This document shows positions 56,131 to 64,000 of a stretch of DNA of 64,000 nt, piece by piece (the first letter of the stretch is position 1; every line of letters starts with the position of its first letter). This stretch comes from CAVZVZ01 sp963778895 (GTDB lineage: Bacteria > Actinomycetota > Acidimicrobiia > Acidimicrobiales > Acidimicrobilacustridaceae). The DNA lies in NCBI GenBank assembly GCA_963778895.1, contig CAVZVZ010000003.1, forward strand, positions 39,364 through 103,363, in the 5' to 3' direction. The notes beneath the pieces are model-generated. The model did not search any database. It was not told where the DNA came from and saw nothing but the letters and a program-made list of their open reading frames with translations. A program made the position numbers and the translations under genes.

Positions 56131-56576
56131 CCGCCGCGAGCAGCTTCACGCCCCGCGTAGATGAACTCGAGTTGGATGTTGTCGGGATCGCGGAACACCA
56201 GCGTCGAGAACGGCGCCGGCCCCTCGATGTCGCGGACACCCGTGTGGGCGACGCCCAGCTCGTCGAGCTTGGCCGCCCAGGCGTCGAGGTCCGCGCGGCT
56301 GGCCACTCCGAAGCCGATGTGATCGAGGCCGGTCCGACTCTCGTCGAACGACTCGCCGTCGTTGGACTCGTGATGGTGCAAGCCGATGAGCAGACCTGAG
56401 CTCGGCTCCATCAGCAGGACCGCGTAGCCCGTGTCCTCCAGATCGTGGTGCGGAAACGTCATCGGGATGCGCATGGCGCTGAAGACCCGCTCGTACCAGG
56501 CGGCGCTCGCTTCGACGTCGCTGACCGTGGGAGAGAAGTGGTGGACGCCCGTGATGGCAGCTGTCGGTTCGGCCAT
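55812..56576 (-). CDS. Glyoxalase/VOC family protein with a questionable C-terminal extension
   Basis: The first 145 residues form a VOC domain: ITGVHHFSPTVSDVEASAAW, FPHHDLEDTGYAVLLMEPSS, TGLDHIGFGVASRADLDAWA, and FRDPDNIQLEFIYAG with the metal Glu. Family members normally stop there. The frame instead runs on for about 105 residues, antisense to the end of the DUF4062 gene, with low-complexity Ser/Ala/Arg sequence. A lost stop through one indel near 56,145 is likely, so the true gene is probably about 56,140-56,576. Metal-dependent lyase, isomerase or dioxygenase; substrate unknown. Confidence 0.75.
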   Translation of the reverse strand: MAEPTAAITGVHHFSPTVSDVEASAAWYERVFSAMRIPMTFPHHDLEDTGYAVLLMEPSSGLLIGLHHHESNDGESFDESRTGLDHIGFGVASRADLDAWAAKLDELGVAHTGVRDIEGPAPFSTLVFRDPDNIQLEFIYAGREAARGGQTALEPSGTPELSSQLGRSAKGSEVRPSASAAAFSSGPSVSANKAMSSARLAFSTGHTEISRRSRMASAAPTRTAAGRACPSANSSAAVISRQKTVPSMCRVFRQ

Positions 56577-56631
56577 GAATCGACCCTAGTTCCGCGATCG
56601 AGGGCGTCCCGAGCCGCTCGGCTTCACCTCG

Positions 56632-58452
56632 ATGGCCACGAGGCCATACGGTGCTCACTTCATGACCCGCCCCGACCCGTCATCGATCGAAGCGGCGAAG
56701 GCCCGCTACGAGGCCGAACGCGCCAAGCGGCTGCGGGACGAGGGCCTGGCCCAGTACGAGAGCCTCAGCGAGCACCACCTCGACCGGGACCCCTGGGCCG
56801 ACCCCGACTTCACCCGCGACCCGATCACCGAGGAGGTCGACGTCGTGGTCCTCGGCGGCGGGTGGGCCGGGATGCTCACCGGCATCAACCTCGTCAAGCG
56901 GGGCATCACCAACTTCCGGATCATCGACAAGGCGGCCGACTTCGGCGGCACCTGGTACTGGAACCGCTACCCGGGCTGCATGTGCGACGTCGACGCCACC
57001 ATCTACCTCCCGCTGCTGGAGGAGACCGGCTACATGCCGACCGAGAAGTACGCCAGCGCCACGGAGATCTTCGGCTACTGCCAGCTCCTCGGGCGGCACT
57101 TCGGGCTCTACGAGCACGCGCTGTTCCAGACCGAGGTCGAGTCGCTGACCTGGGACGACGACGCGCACCGCTGGGACCTGACGACCAAGCGGGGCGACCG
57201 GATCCGCACGCAGTTCTTCGTCTCGGCCGGCGGCCTGATGCACAAGGCCAAGCTGCCCGGCATCGACGGCATCGACCGCTTCGCCGGCAAGGCGTTCCAC
57301 ACGACCCGCTGGGACTACGACTACACCGGCGGCAGCCCGACCGAGCCGATGGACCGTCTCGCCGACAAGGTCGTCGGCATCATCGGCACCGGCGCGACGT
57401 CGGTGCAGGTCGTGCCGCAGCTGGCCCGGTCGGCCAAGGAGGTCTACGTCTTCCAGCGCACGCCGTCGGCCGTCGGGGTGCGCGGCCAGCAGCCGATCGA
57501 CGAGGCCTGGTTCCGCTCGCTCCCGCCGGGCTGGCAGGCCGAGCGCACCCGCAACTTCACCGAGGTGGTGACCGGCGGCAAGCCCGACCGCGACCTGGTC
57601 GCCGACGGCTGGGGGCAGGCGCTGCGCGAGGACACCCAGCGCGAGCCCGCCTCCGAGGACGAGCGGGCCGAGCTCGAGGCCATCGACTTCGAGGTCATGG
57701 AGGGCTTCCGGCGACGGATCGACGAGATCGTCGACGATCCCGAGACCGCCGAGAAGCTCAAGCCCTGGTACGGCAAGCACTGCAAGCGCATCTGCTTCCA
57801 CGACGAGTACCTCCAGTCGTTCAACGAGCCGAACGTGCACCTGGTGGACACCGACGGCCGTGGGGTGCGGGAGATGTCCGCCGCCGGGCCGATCGTGGAC
57901 GGCACCGAGTACCCGCTCGACCTGCTGGTGTTCGCGTCGGGGTTCGAGATCACGACCGGCCTCGTCGACCGCCTCGGGTTCGACCCGGTCGGCCGCGGCG
58001 GGGTGCGCCTGAGCGAGCGCTGGCACGACGGCACCCATTCGCTGCACGGGGTCCTGACCGCCGAGTTCCCGAACTTCTTCGTCGTCAGCTTCATCCAGGC
58101 CGGCTTCGGCCTGAACTTCGTCCACTTCCTGTCGGAGTCGACGGCCCACATCACCTGGCTGATCGACCACTGCCGGCAGGAGGGCATCGCGTCCATCGAG
58201 GCGACCCCCGAGGCCGAGGACGAGTGGCTCAACATCCTGTGGGAGGCGTCGGGTCCGCTGGCCCGCTACAACCGGGGGTGCACGCCGAGCTACGGCAACA
58301 GCGAGGGGGCGCGCACCATGCTCGCCGCCCGCAGCGCCGTCTTCCCCGGCCCGCTCATGGACTACGCCGCCCACCTCGAGCGCTGGCGTGACGCCGGCAC
58401 CCTCGAGGGCACCAAGGTCGTCCGAGCGCCCCAGCCCTCCGGCCGCGTCTGA
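56632..58452 (+). CDS. Baeyer-Villiger-type flavin monooxygenase
   Basis: A 606-residue class B flavoprotein monooxygenase. The FAD motif is VVVLGGGWAGMLTGINLVKR, the Baeyer-Villiger fingerprint FxGxxxHxxxW is FAGKAFHTTRW, and the NADPH motif is VVGIIGTGATSVQVVPQLAR. DFGGTWYWNRYPG is the usual FAD-contact loop. It would convert a ketone to an ester or lactone with O2 and NADPH. Two starts are possible, ATG 56632 or 56662; neither has a strong ribosome site. GC at third codon positions is higher than in neighbours, to the point that a 610-codon antisense frame stays open, and no frame breaks occur, so it may be a recent arrival. It is divergent from the VOC gene. Confidence 0.92.
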   Translation: MATRPYGAHFMTRPDPSSIEAAKARYEAERAKRLRDEGLAQYESLSEHHLDRDPWADPDFTRDPITEEVDVVVLGGGWAGMLTGINLVKRGITNFRIIDKAADFGGTWYWNRYPGCMCDVDATIYLPLLEETGYMPTEKYASATEIFGYCQLLGRHFGLYEHALFQTEVESLTWDDDAHRWDLTTKRGDRIRTQFFVSAGGLMHKAKLPGIDGIDRFAGKAFHTTRWDYDYTGGSPTEPMDRLADKVVGIIGTGATSVQVVPQLARSAKEVYVFQRTPSAVGVRGQQPIDEAWFRSLPPGWQAERTRNFTEVVTGGKPDRDLVADGWGQALREDTQREPASEDERAELEAIDFEVMEGFRRRIDEIVDDPETAEKLKPWYGKHCKRICFHDEYLQSFNEPNVHLVDTDGRGVREMSAAGPIVDGTEYPLDLLVFASGFEITTGLVDRLGFDPVGRGGVRLSERWHDGTHSLHGVLTAEFPNFFVVSFIQAGFGLNFVHFLSESTAHITWLIDHCRQEGIASIEATPEAEDEWLNILWEASGPLARYNRGCTPSYGNSEGARTMLAARSAVFPGPLMDYAAHLERWRDAGTLEGTKVVRAPQPSGRV

Positions 58453-58547
58453 GAACGGCCATGCCCACCGGCGCCCAGCGGCTGGTCCGCATCCTGCTCG
58501 GGACGGGGCCACGTTCGCTCTGAGCGCGCAGTCGGTCGTGTCGGGGG

Positions 58548-58562
58548 GGGACTTGAAGTCCC
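58548..58562. terminator. Short hairpin between convergent genes
   Basis: GGGACTTGAAGTCCC forms a 5-bp stem with a TTGAA loop, preceded by a G-run (C-run on the minus strand). It lies between the convergent BVMO and DUF4242-cyclase stops. Confidence 0.35.
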
Positions 58563-58566
58563 GCCG

Positions 58567-59379
58567 CTAAGAGTGCCAGGCGACGGCGAAGTTCATGGTC
58601 GGATCGGGCATGCCCTTGAGCGAGATCGGTGACCGTTCCTGGAACTGGAACGCCTTACCCATGCACAGCTCGCGGACAGCCAACGAGACGACGATGTCCC
58701 CCGCTCCGGCGGCATCACACAGCCGAGCTGCGAGTTGCACTGCCGCGCCGAACAGGTCCTGTCGCTCATCGGTGATCGGTTCGCCGGCCGTGATGCCGAT
58801 GCTCACGTGCAGCGGGGTGTCGTCGTTAGCGTTCCGATCGGCCAGGGCGCGCTGCATGGCAATTCCGGACGCCACCGCGGCCGCAACGGAGTTGAACGAG
58901 GCCATGATGCCGTCACCGGTGTGCTTCACCTCACGGCCATCGTGGGCTTCGAGCTCGGAGCGGACGATCGCGTCGTGCTGACGCAACAGCACCATGTGAC
59001 CGTCATCGCCGAGCTCGTTCGTCTGCGACACGGACCCACATACGTCAGTGAACATGATCGCCCGCAGGGCCGACGCCGAGTAGGCGGTACCGACCGGATG
59101 CGAGGGCCGTGCGCCGAGCAATGCGTTCAAGGGGATGTTCGGGTCGATCTCGACGATCACGCTGGCGATCTCGCCGTGAGCCTCTTTGTGCACTGCCTCC
59201 AGCGAATCGCGGTCGGGTCCTTCGGCCAGACAGAACACAGATCCGGTGTCTGGATCGAACCAGTAGGTGTGGTAGCAAACCCCGTACTTGTCCTGTACGC
59301 CCACATCGGCGCTGTGTGCATTCGCCAGGCCTTCTGGGGTGAGCCCGGGCAAATCATGACGATCCAGGAAGAGCGGCAC
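58567..59379 (-). CDS. DUF4242 / class III nucleotide cyclase fusion
   Basis: 270 residues from a GTG at 59379. Residues 1-90 are DUF4242 (PLFLDRHDLPGLTPEGLANA; YHTYWFDPDTGSVFCLAEGP; AVHKEAHGEIASVIVEID), a small ferredoxin-like fold in which conserved His may bind metal. Residues about 110-270 are a class III cyclase: ALRAIMFTDVCGSVSQTNEL, KHTGDGIMASFNSVAAAVAS with the second metal Asp, VSIGITAGEPI and LFGAAVQLAARLCDAAGAGD. It may make cyclic nucleotide in response to a metal or redox cue. Soluble. The 5' two thirds are duplicated at 52.7-53.4 kb. Confidence 0.87.
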   Translation of the reverse strand: MPLFLDRHDLPGLTPEGLANAHSADVGVQDKYGVCYHTYWFDPDTGSVFCLAEGPDRDSLEAVHKEAHGEIASVIVEIDPNIPLNALLGARPSHPVGTAYSASALRAIMFTDVCGSVSQTNELGDDGHMVLLRQHDAIVRSELEAHDGREVKHTGDGIMASFNSVAAAVASGIAMQRALADRNANDDTPLHVSIGITAGEPITDERQDLFGAAVQLAARLCDAAGAGDIVVSLAVRELCMGKAFQFQERSPISLKGMPDPTMNFAVAWHS

Positions 59380-59444
59380 GAGCGGCAATGGTAGCCGGGA
59401 CGGCTGTATGGGTTGCGCCGGTGCTGGGTCGGCTACCGAAGTCC
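58768..59444. repeat. Segmental duplication, copy B (intact gene side)
   Basis: Counterpart of 52738-53419; includes upstream DNA to about 59,444. Identity drops off sharply beyond that point. Confidence 0.9.
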
Positions 59445-59622
59445 TAGCCGGTCTCGACCAGTGATCCGCCACCCGTCCCGTCCGACCAGCCAGCGGCTCG
59501 CCGTACTGGCATGGCCGAGGAAGTCGTGTGCTACACACGTCCGGCGTGAGCGCGACGGCGCGTCAGGCCTCTCGAAATGCTGCGCGTCACGTCGTTCCCA
59601 AGTGCGAAGGTCCCGGAAGTCT

Positions 59623-62264
59623 GTGGCGAACCCGCTGATCGAGACGAAGCTCCACAAACCGTCACCGCGACGCAATCTGGTGGCGCGGCCGCGATTGCAC
59701 GCGCGCCTGGCCAATGCACTCGACGCCAGGTTGGTACTCGTCTCTGCACCTGCCGGTTTCGGCAAGACGACGCTCATCACGGAGTGGCTGGGCACTGTCG
59801 CCGACAACGGCGTCGCGGTGGCGTGGCTCTCGCTTGACGAGCGCGACAACGATCCGGCGGTGTTCTGGTCGTACGTCATCGCGACCCTCCAGAAGGCGGT
59901 GCCTGCCCTCGGCGCCAGCACGCGCGCACTCCTGGCTTCGGAGAACGCACCCACGGAAGTCGTGCTCGCAACGCTCGTTAACGAACTGCACGCCGTCGAC
60001 GGGGATGTCGTCCTTGTTCTCGACGACTTTCACGTCATCGATCATCACGACATTCTGGACGGGGTGACCTACCTCCTCGATCATTTGCCGGAGCGCGCGT
60101 ACCTCGTGTTGGCGAGCCGGGCCGATCCACAGCTGCCATCGGCGCGCTGCGTGCCCGCGGCGAACTCGTGGAAATCAGGGCTTCGGATCTCCGTTTCACC
60201 GCCGAAGAAGCGGCGGACTACCTGAACGGCGCGATGTGCCTCGATCTGACGGCGGACGACATCGCCACGTTGGAATCGCGCACCGAGGGGTGGATCGCCG
60301 CGCTGCAGCTCGCGGCACTGTCGATGCAAGGGCGCGAAGACGTCACGACCTTCATTGCCGGCTTCGCCGGTGACGATCGCTTCATCGTCGACTACCTGGC
60401 GGGCGAAGTGCTGCAACGCCAGCCCGAATCCGTGCGGCGTTTCATGCTGCAGACATCCATCCTCGACCGGCTGCAAGGGTCGCTCTGCGACGCGGTGACC
60501 GGCGCGGCCGGCGGGAAGGCGGAACTGGAATCGCTGGACAGACAGAACCTGTTCGTGATCCCGCTCGACGATCGACGCCAGTGGTATCGATACCACCACC
60601 TGTTCGCGGATGTGTTGCGCGCGCGGCTCCTCGACGAAGCTCCCGACGCCGCCCTCGAACTTCATCGCCGGGCGAGTGCCTGGTACGCCGACCACGGCGA
60701 GCCCTCCGACGCGATCCGGCACGCACTCGCGGCCGACGACTTCGATCGGGCAGCGGCACTCGCCGAGCTCGCGATGCCGGCCATGCGCCGCGGCCGGCAC
60801 GACGCAACGATTCGTACGTGGGCGCAACTCATCCCGGAGGACATCGTGCGAGTGCGGCCGGTGCTCGCCATCGGCTTCGTCGGCGCCATGATGTCTGCCG
60901 GCGAGTTCGATCGCATCGATACCCGCTTGGATGAGGTCGAGCAGTGGCTGGCGCTGCCGCAGGCCGCACGCGATGCGGCGGGCATGGTCGTCGTCGACGA
61001 GGTGCAGCTGCGCGCCATGCCGGGTGCGATCGAGATGTACCGCGCCGCGTTGGCGCTGACACGCGGAGACGTGACCGCCACGATTGCCCACGCTCGCCGC
61101 GTCCTGGATGTTGCTCCGCCCGACGACGAACTGGGCCGGGCGGCCGCCCATGCACTGCTCGGGCTCGCGGCCTGGTCCGAGGGCGACCTCGACAGGGCGT
61201 TCGCCGAGTACACCGACTCCATTGCCGGGATGCGGCGCATCGGCCACATCGCCGACATCCTCGGCTGTTTCATTGCGATGGCCGACATCCGCGTTGCCCA
61301 GGGGCGACTGCGCGACGCGCGGCGCCTCTACGAGCAGGGACTGCGGCTGGTCGCCGACCACAGCGACGGGCCGTTGCGCGGCACCGCCGACATGCACGTC
61401 GGCCTCGCCGAAATCCTGCGCGAGCGCGACGAACGCGAAGCCGCGGCGGGACAGCTGCAGCGCGCCCAGGAACTCGAGCTGTTCGGGACCCGCCAGTATC
61501 CCTACCGCTCGCGGGCAGTGCTCGCCGGGCTGCGGCTGGCGGACGGCGACCTGGCGGCCTGCCTCACATTGTTGGAAGAAGCGGAACGCGTCTACGACAC
61601 CGACTTCTCCCCCGCCGTGCGTCCAGTCGGCGCGCGCCGGGCCCGCGCGCACGTCCGGCAAGGCGACTTCAACTCGGCGCGTGCGTGGGTGCGCGAGCGC
61701 AACCTGTCGACCGACGACGAGCTGCACTATGTCACCGAGTTCGAGCACATCACGTTGGCTATCGTCCTCGTCAACGACGCACCCGGCGAACGCGATCTGC
61801 AGCAGGTGAGTGCGATGCTCGACCGACTGCTGGCGGCAGCCGAAGCCGGCGGACGCGGCAGCAGCGTGATCGAGATCCTTGCAGTGCAGGCGCTGGCGTT
61901 CGACGCGCGGGGCGACACTCCCCGCGCGCTCGACGCGCTCCGGCGCGCCGTCGCGCTCGCCGAGCCCGAGGGCTATGTACGGGTTTTCGACTACCTCGGT
62001 CCGCGGCTGCACGCCCTGCGGGAAGCCCTCGCTACCGGCTCCGCCCCGACCCGCCTGCAGCAGCGGGGACTCGTCGACCCCCTCAGCGACCGTGAGCTCG
62101 ACGTACTCCGGCTCCTGCGCAGTGATCTGAGCGGGCCCGACATCGCACGCCAGCTCACGGTGTCGCTGAACACCATGCGCACACACACGAAGAGCATCTA
62201 TTCGAAGCTGGGCGTGAACAATCGGCGAGAGGCGGTCCGTCGGGCCGACGAGCTGGGCCTCTAG
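59623..62264 (+). CDS. MalT-like LuxR family ATPase regulator (one frameshift)
   Basis: About 880 residues. The start is GTG 59623 (ANPLIETKLHKPSPRRNLVA, the usual MalT-family opening). Walker A is VSAPAGFGKTTLITEWL, Walker B is DVVLVLDDFHVIDHHDIL, and YLVLASRADPQLP follows. The frame breaks near 60,134, where one base seems to be missing before the GALRARGELVEIRASDLRFT continuation. Then come the winged-helix/TPR region and a C-terminal LuxR helix-turn-helix (PLSDRELDVLRLLRSDLSGP, then LNTMRTHTKSIYSKLGVNNR). ATP- and ligand-dependent activator. The operon directly downstream (62.3-64 kb) is the likely target. Confidence 0.87.
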
Positions 62265-62338
62265 ACCGGGCCGAATCACCACACCAATCACCACACCTGG
62301 CGATGTGGACTCACCACATCGGTTCGTACGTTGCGTCC

Positions 62339-62548
62339 GTGCAGTACGAGATCCGAGTCACAGGACATCTGAACGCCCGGTGGGCGGCCTGGTTCGACGG
62401 GCTGAGCCTCACCCGAGCGGAGGACGGGACGACCGTCATCCACGGCCCGATCGTTGACCAGGCCGCACTGCACGGCGTGCTCCAGAAGCTGCGCGACATC
62501 GGCGTCCCGCTGATCTCCGTGACGCAGCTCCGATCCGAAGGGGAATGA
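62339..62548 (+). CDS. Small protein of unknown function, 69 residues
   Basis: GTG 62339 gives VQYEIRVTGHLNARWAAWFD then GLSLTRAEDGTTVIHGPIVD and LHGVLQKLRDIGVPLISV. An ATG at 62303 is possible but adds a dissimilar extension. The same small protein type is often found beside regulators and membrane proteins in Actinobacteria. Alpha/beta, soluble. One base before the DUF4386 start, so it is coupled to it. Confidence 0.78.
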   Translation: MQYEIRVTGHLNARWAAWFDGLSLTRAEDGTTVIHGPIVDQAALHGVLQKLRDIGVPLISVTQLRSEGE

Positions 62549-62549
62549 C

Positions 62550-63266
62550 ATGAAAACAATGGACACCACCCGCAAGCTCGCCCTGGCGGGCGGCGTGCTC
62601 TACCTCGTGACGTTCGCGGCATCGATCCCGACGCTCGCACTCAAGGCCCCGTTGGTCGACCATGCCGACTGGATCCTCGGACACGGCAGCAGCACGGGCG
62701 TGATCTGGGCGGGATTCCTCGACTTCGTGTGTGCGGTCGCCGGTATCGGCACGGCCGTCGCGTTGTATCCGGTGGTCAGGCGCTACAGCCGCACTTCCGC
62801 GATCGGCTTCATCACGTCCCGGACGCTCGAAGCGGCAATCCTCGTCGTCGGCGCCATCAGCCTGCTTTCGATCGTGACGCTCCGCAACGACGCCGTTGGT
62901 GCCGACACGGCGTCGCTGCTTACGACGAGCCAGTCACTCGTCGCGATGCACCACTGGTCGTTCCTGTTCGGCCCCGGGTTCATGCCTGCCATAAATGCCA
63001 TGTTCCTCGCGACGGTGATGTACCGATTCCGTCTGGTCCCCCGCGTCATCCCACTGATGGGACTCGTGGGTGCACCGCTGTTGTTCGTATCCAGCCTTGC
63101 GACGATGTTCGGTGGACATGCGCAGGTCTCGTCGACTGCGGTTCTGTACGCCTTGCCGATCGCGGCGTGGGAGTTCTCGCTGGGCGTATACCTCACCGTC
63201 AAAGGCATCAAGCGCCCGGTGGTTGGCACCGACGCTCTGGTCGCGAGCCCCGCGCTCGCCGTGTGA
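62550..63266 (+). CDS. DUF4386 family membrane protein
   Basis: A 238-residue protein with about six membrane helices (KLALAGGVLYLVTFAASIPT; LDFVCAVAGIGTAVALYPVV; LEAAILVVGAISLLSIVTLR; FLFGPGFMPAINAMFLATVM; RVIPLMGLVGAPLLFVSSLA; AWEFSLGVYLTVKGIK). Intact paralogue of the broken gene at 40.3-41.1 kb. Role unknown. Second gene in a three-gene unit. Confidence 0.88.
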   Translation: MKTMDTTRKLALAGGVLYLVTFAASIPTLALKAPLVDHADWILGHGSSTGVIWAGFLDFVCAVAGIGTAVALYPVVRRYSRTSAIGFITSRTLEAAILVVGAISLLSIVTLRNDAVGADTASLLTTSQSLVAMHHWSFLFGPGFMPAINAMFLATVMYRFRLVPRVIPLMGLVGAPLLFVSSLATMFGGHAQVSSTAVLYALPIAAWEFSLGVYLTVKGIKRPVVGTDALVASPALAV

Positions 63267-64000
63267 CCGCCATGCAGCAGCACAACTACGACGTCATCAT
63301 CGTCGGTGGTGGTGCCGCGGGCCTGAGCGCTGCGCTCGTCCTCGGACGGGCGCGGCGCACGGTCGCGGTCGTCGACGCCGGCGCACCCCGCAACGCGCCG
63401 GCCGCGCACATGCAAGGGTTCCTGTCCCGCGACGGGATGCCGCCCGTAGACTTTCTCGCCGCTGGTCGCAATGAAGTCACCGGCTACGGCGTCGAGCTCG
63501 TCAACGACACGGTCACACAGATCCAGCCTGGGTTCGCCGTGCACCTCGCGAGTGGTGCCACGTTGTCAGCTCGCCGCATCCTCGTGACGACAGGTGTCAC
63601 CGACGAGCTGCCCGCCATTCCCGGAGTGCGCGAACGCTGGGGCCGCGATCTGTTGCACTGCCCGTACTGCCACGGCTGGGAGGTCCGCGATCAACACCTC
63701 GGAGTGCTCGCCACCCACCCCGGAGCGGTGGTGCACGCACAGCTCATCCGACAATGGTCCGATGATGTCGTCTTCTTCACACACACAGCCGACCTGTCCG
63801 CAACAGAACGGGCGCAGCTCGACGCGCGCGGGATTCGCGTCATCGACGGCGAAGTCGCCCGGCTCGTCGTCGACGACGACCGGCTGACGGGTGTAGCACT
63901 CGCCGACGGAACCGTGATTGCCCGCACTGCGGTGTTCATCCGGCCGCGCAACGTCGCCCACCCCGGCGGACTGCTCGCAGGGATGGGCGTCGACGTCGAT
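63263..64000 (+). CDS. FAD-dependent thioredoxin-reductase-like oxidoreductase (3' end outside window)
   Basis: The first 245 or so residues of a small flavoprotein. FAD motif: YDVIIVGGGAAGLSAALVLG; then VDAGAPRNAPAAHMQGFLSR; and a CxxC in LLHCPYCHGWEVRD, the redox-active pair of thioredoxin-reductase-like enzymes. A GTG at 63263 overlaps the DUF4386 stop by 4 nt; ATG 63272 is the alternative. Members of this group with CPYC often act as thiol oxidoreductases, some in natural-product disulfide formation. Truncated by the window edge. Confidence 0.87.
   Translation, partial: MTAMQQHNYDVIIVGGGAAGLSAALVLGRARRTVAVVDAGAPRNAPAAHMQGFLSRDGMPPVDFLAAGRNEVTGYGVELVNDTVTQIQPGFAVHLASGATLSARRILVTTGVTDELPAIPGVRERWGRDLLHCPYCHGWEVRDQHLGVLATHPGAVVHAQLIRQWSDDVVFFTHTADLSATERAQLDARGIRVIDGEVARLVVDDDRLTGVALADGTVIARTAVFIRPRNVAHPGGLLAGMGVDVD

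Noticed and set aside
56680..58512. 610-codon open frame on the minus strand across the BVMO gene
   Set aside because: Low-complexity Val/Gly/Arg/Asp-rich sequence produced by high-GC codons of the sense gene, which has all BVMO motifs.
58520..58570. Hairpin with a CTTGAAG/CTTCAAG loop recalling a tRNA-Ser or tRNA-Sec anticodon arm
   Set aside because: No acceptor, D or T arms can be built around it, and the minus-strand 5' side is the coding end of the cyclase gene.
60081..62294. 737-codon open frame on the minus strand
   Set aside because: Antisense of the MalT-like regulator, whose sense strand has Walker and LuxR motifs.

Overview
The window is about 64 kb of high-GC DNA with short intergenic gaps. 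It carries Thr/Ser-rich secreted proteins, an F420-type DDN-like enzyme, lipoproteins and TetR and LuxR regulators. This suits a free-living actinobacterium; an Acidimicrobiia-like lineage is my guess, not something the sequence proves. No rRNA, tRNA, CRISPR array, transposase or phage gene is visible.

Layout. 0-9.3 kb: end of a patatin-like protein, a radical SAM protein, a large secreted 14-blade Vgb-like propeller protein, a divergent pair of PhyH dioxygenase and SPASM radical SAM enzyme, a secreted protein, a RibD/DHFR-like reductase and a TesB-like thioesterase. 9.4-14.4 kb: a compact branched-chain-type ABC uptake operon (livK, fused livHM, livG, livF) with 4-nt overlaps. 14.5-31 kb: a catabolic region with an acyl-CoA ligase, TetR regulator, Rieske oxygenase, two carotenoid-cleavage-type oxygenases, a secreted esterase, a VapBC-like pair, and a translationally coupled operon of amidohydrolase, SDR, ThuA-like protein, P450 and second amidohydrolase. 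A 15-bp palindrome, consensus GTRAACACTGTTYAC, sits in front of several of these transcription units and suggests one regulon. 31-42 kb: ordinary accessory genes (P450, SGNH hydrolase, SnoaL-like, FKBP, DDN-like, SCP2-like/PhyH, serine acetyltransferase, DUF4386, amidohydrolase). 42-62 kb: a sensory island with two more Vgb-like propeller genes (7 and 14 blades, Calx-beta C-termini), a cyclase/NB-ARC/LuxR protein, a DUF4062/NB-ARC/TPR protein, a DUF4242-cyclase fusion with a truncated duplicate, a Baeyer-Villiger monooxygenase and a MalT-like LuxR regulator. 62-64 kb: a small operon ending in a thioredoxin-reductase-like flavoprotein that runs off the window.

Reading-frame quality is very uneven. 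Many clearly homologous genes (acyl-CoA ligase, Rieske oxygenase, both carotenoid oxygenases, the whole 25.8-30.9 kb operon, the third propeller gene) are broken every 20-350 bp. At almost every break I could reconstruct, removing one extra base restores the frame, and few substitutions go with the breaks. That looks more like consensus insertion errors than decay, so I give these genes their full restored extents and say so. Genes with lost segments (epoxide hydrolase, cyclase copy, third propeller, LuxR remnant) are listed as pseudogenes.

How the parts may work together: the 14.5-31 kb genes have the usual logic of importing a hydrophobic or aromatic substrate, oxidising it (Rieske, P450), cleaving a C=C bond (carotenoid oxygenase family), reducing or dehydrogenating (SDR), hydrolysing (amidohydrolases, esterase) and activating the acid to a CoA ester, under TetR control. 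The substrate cannot be read from the sequence.
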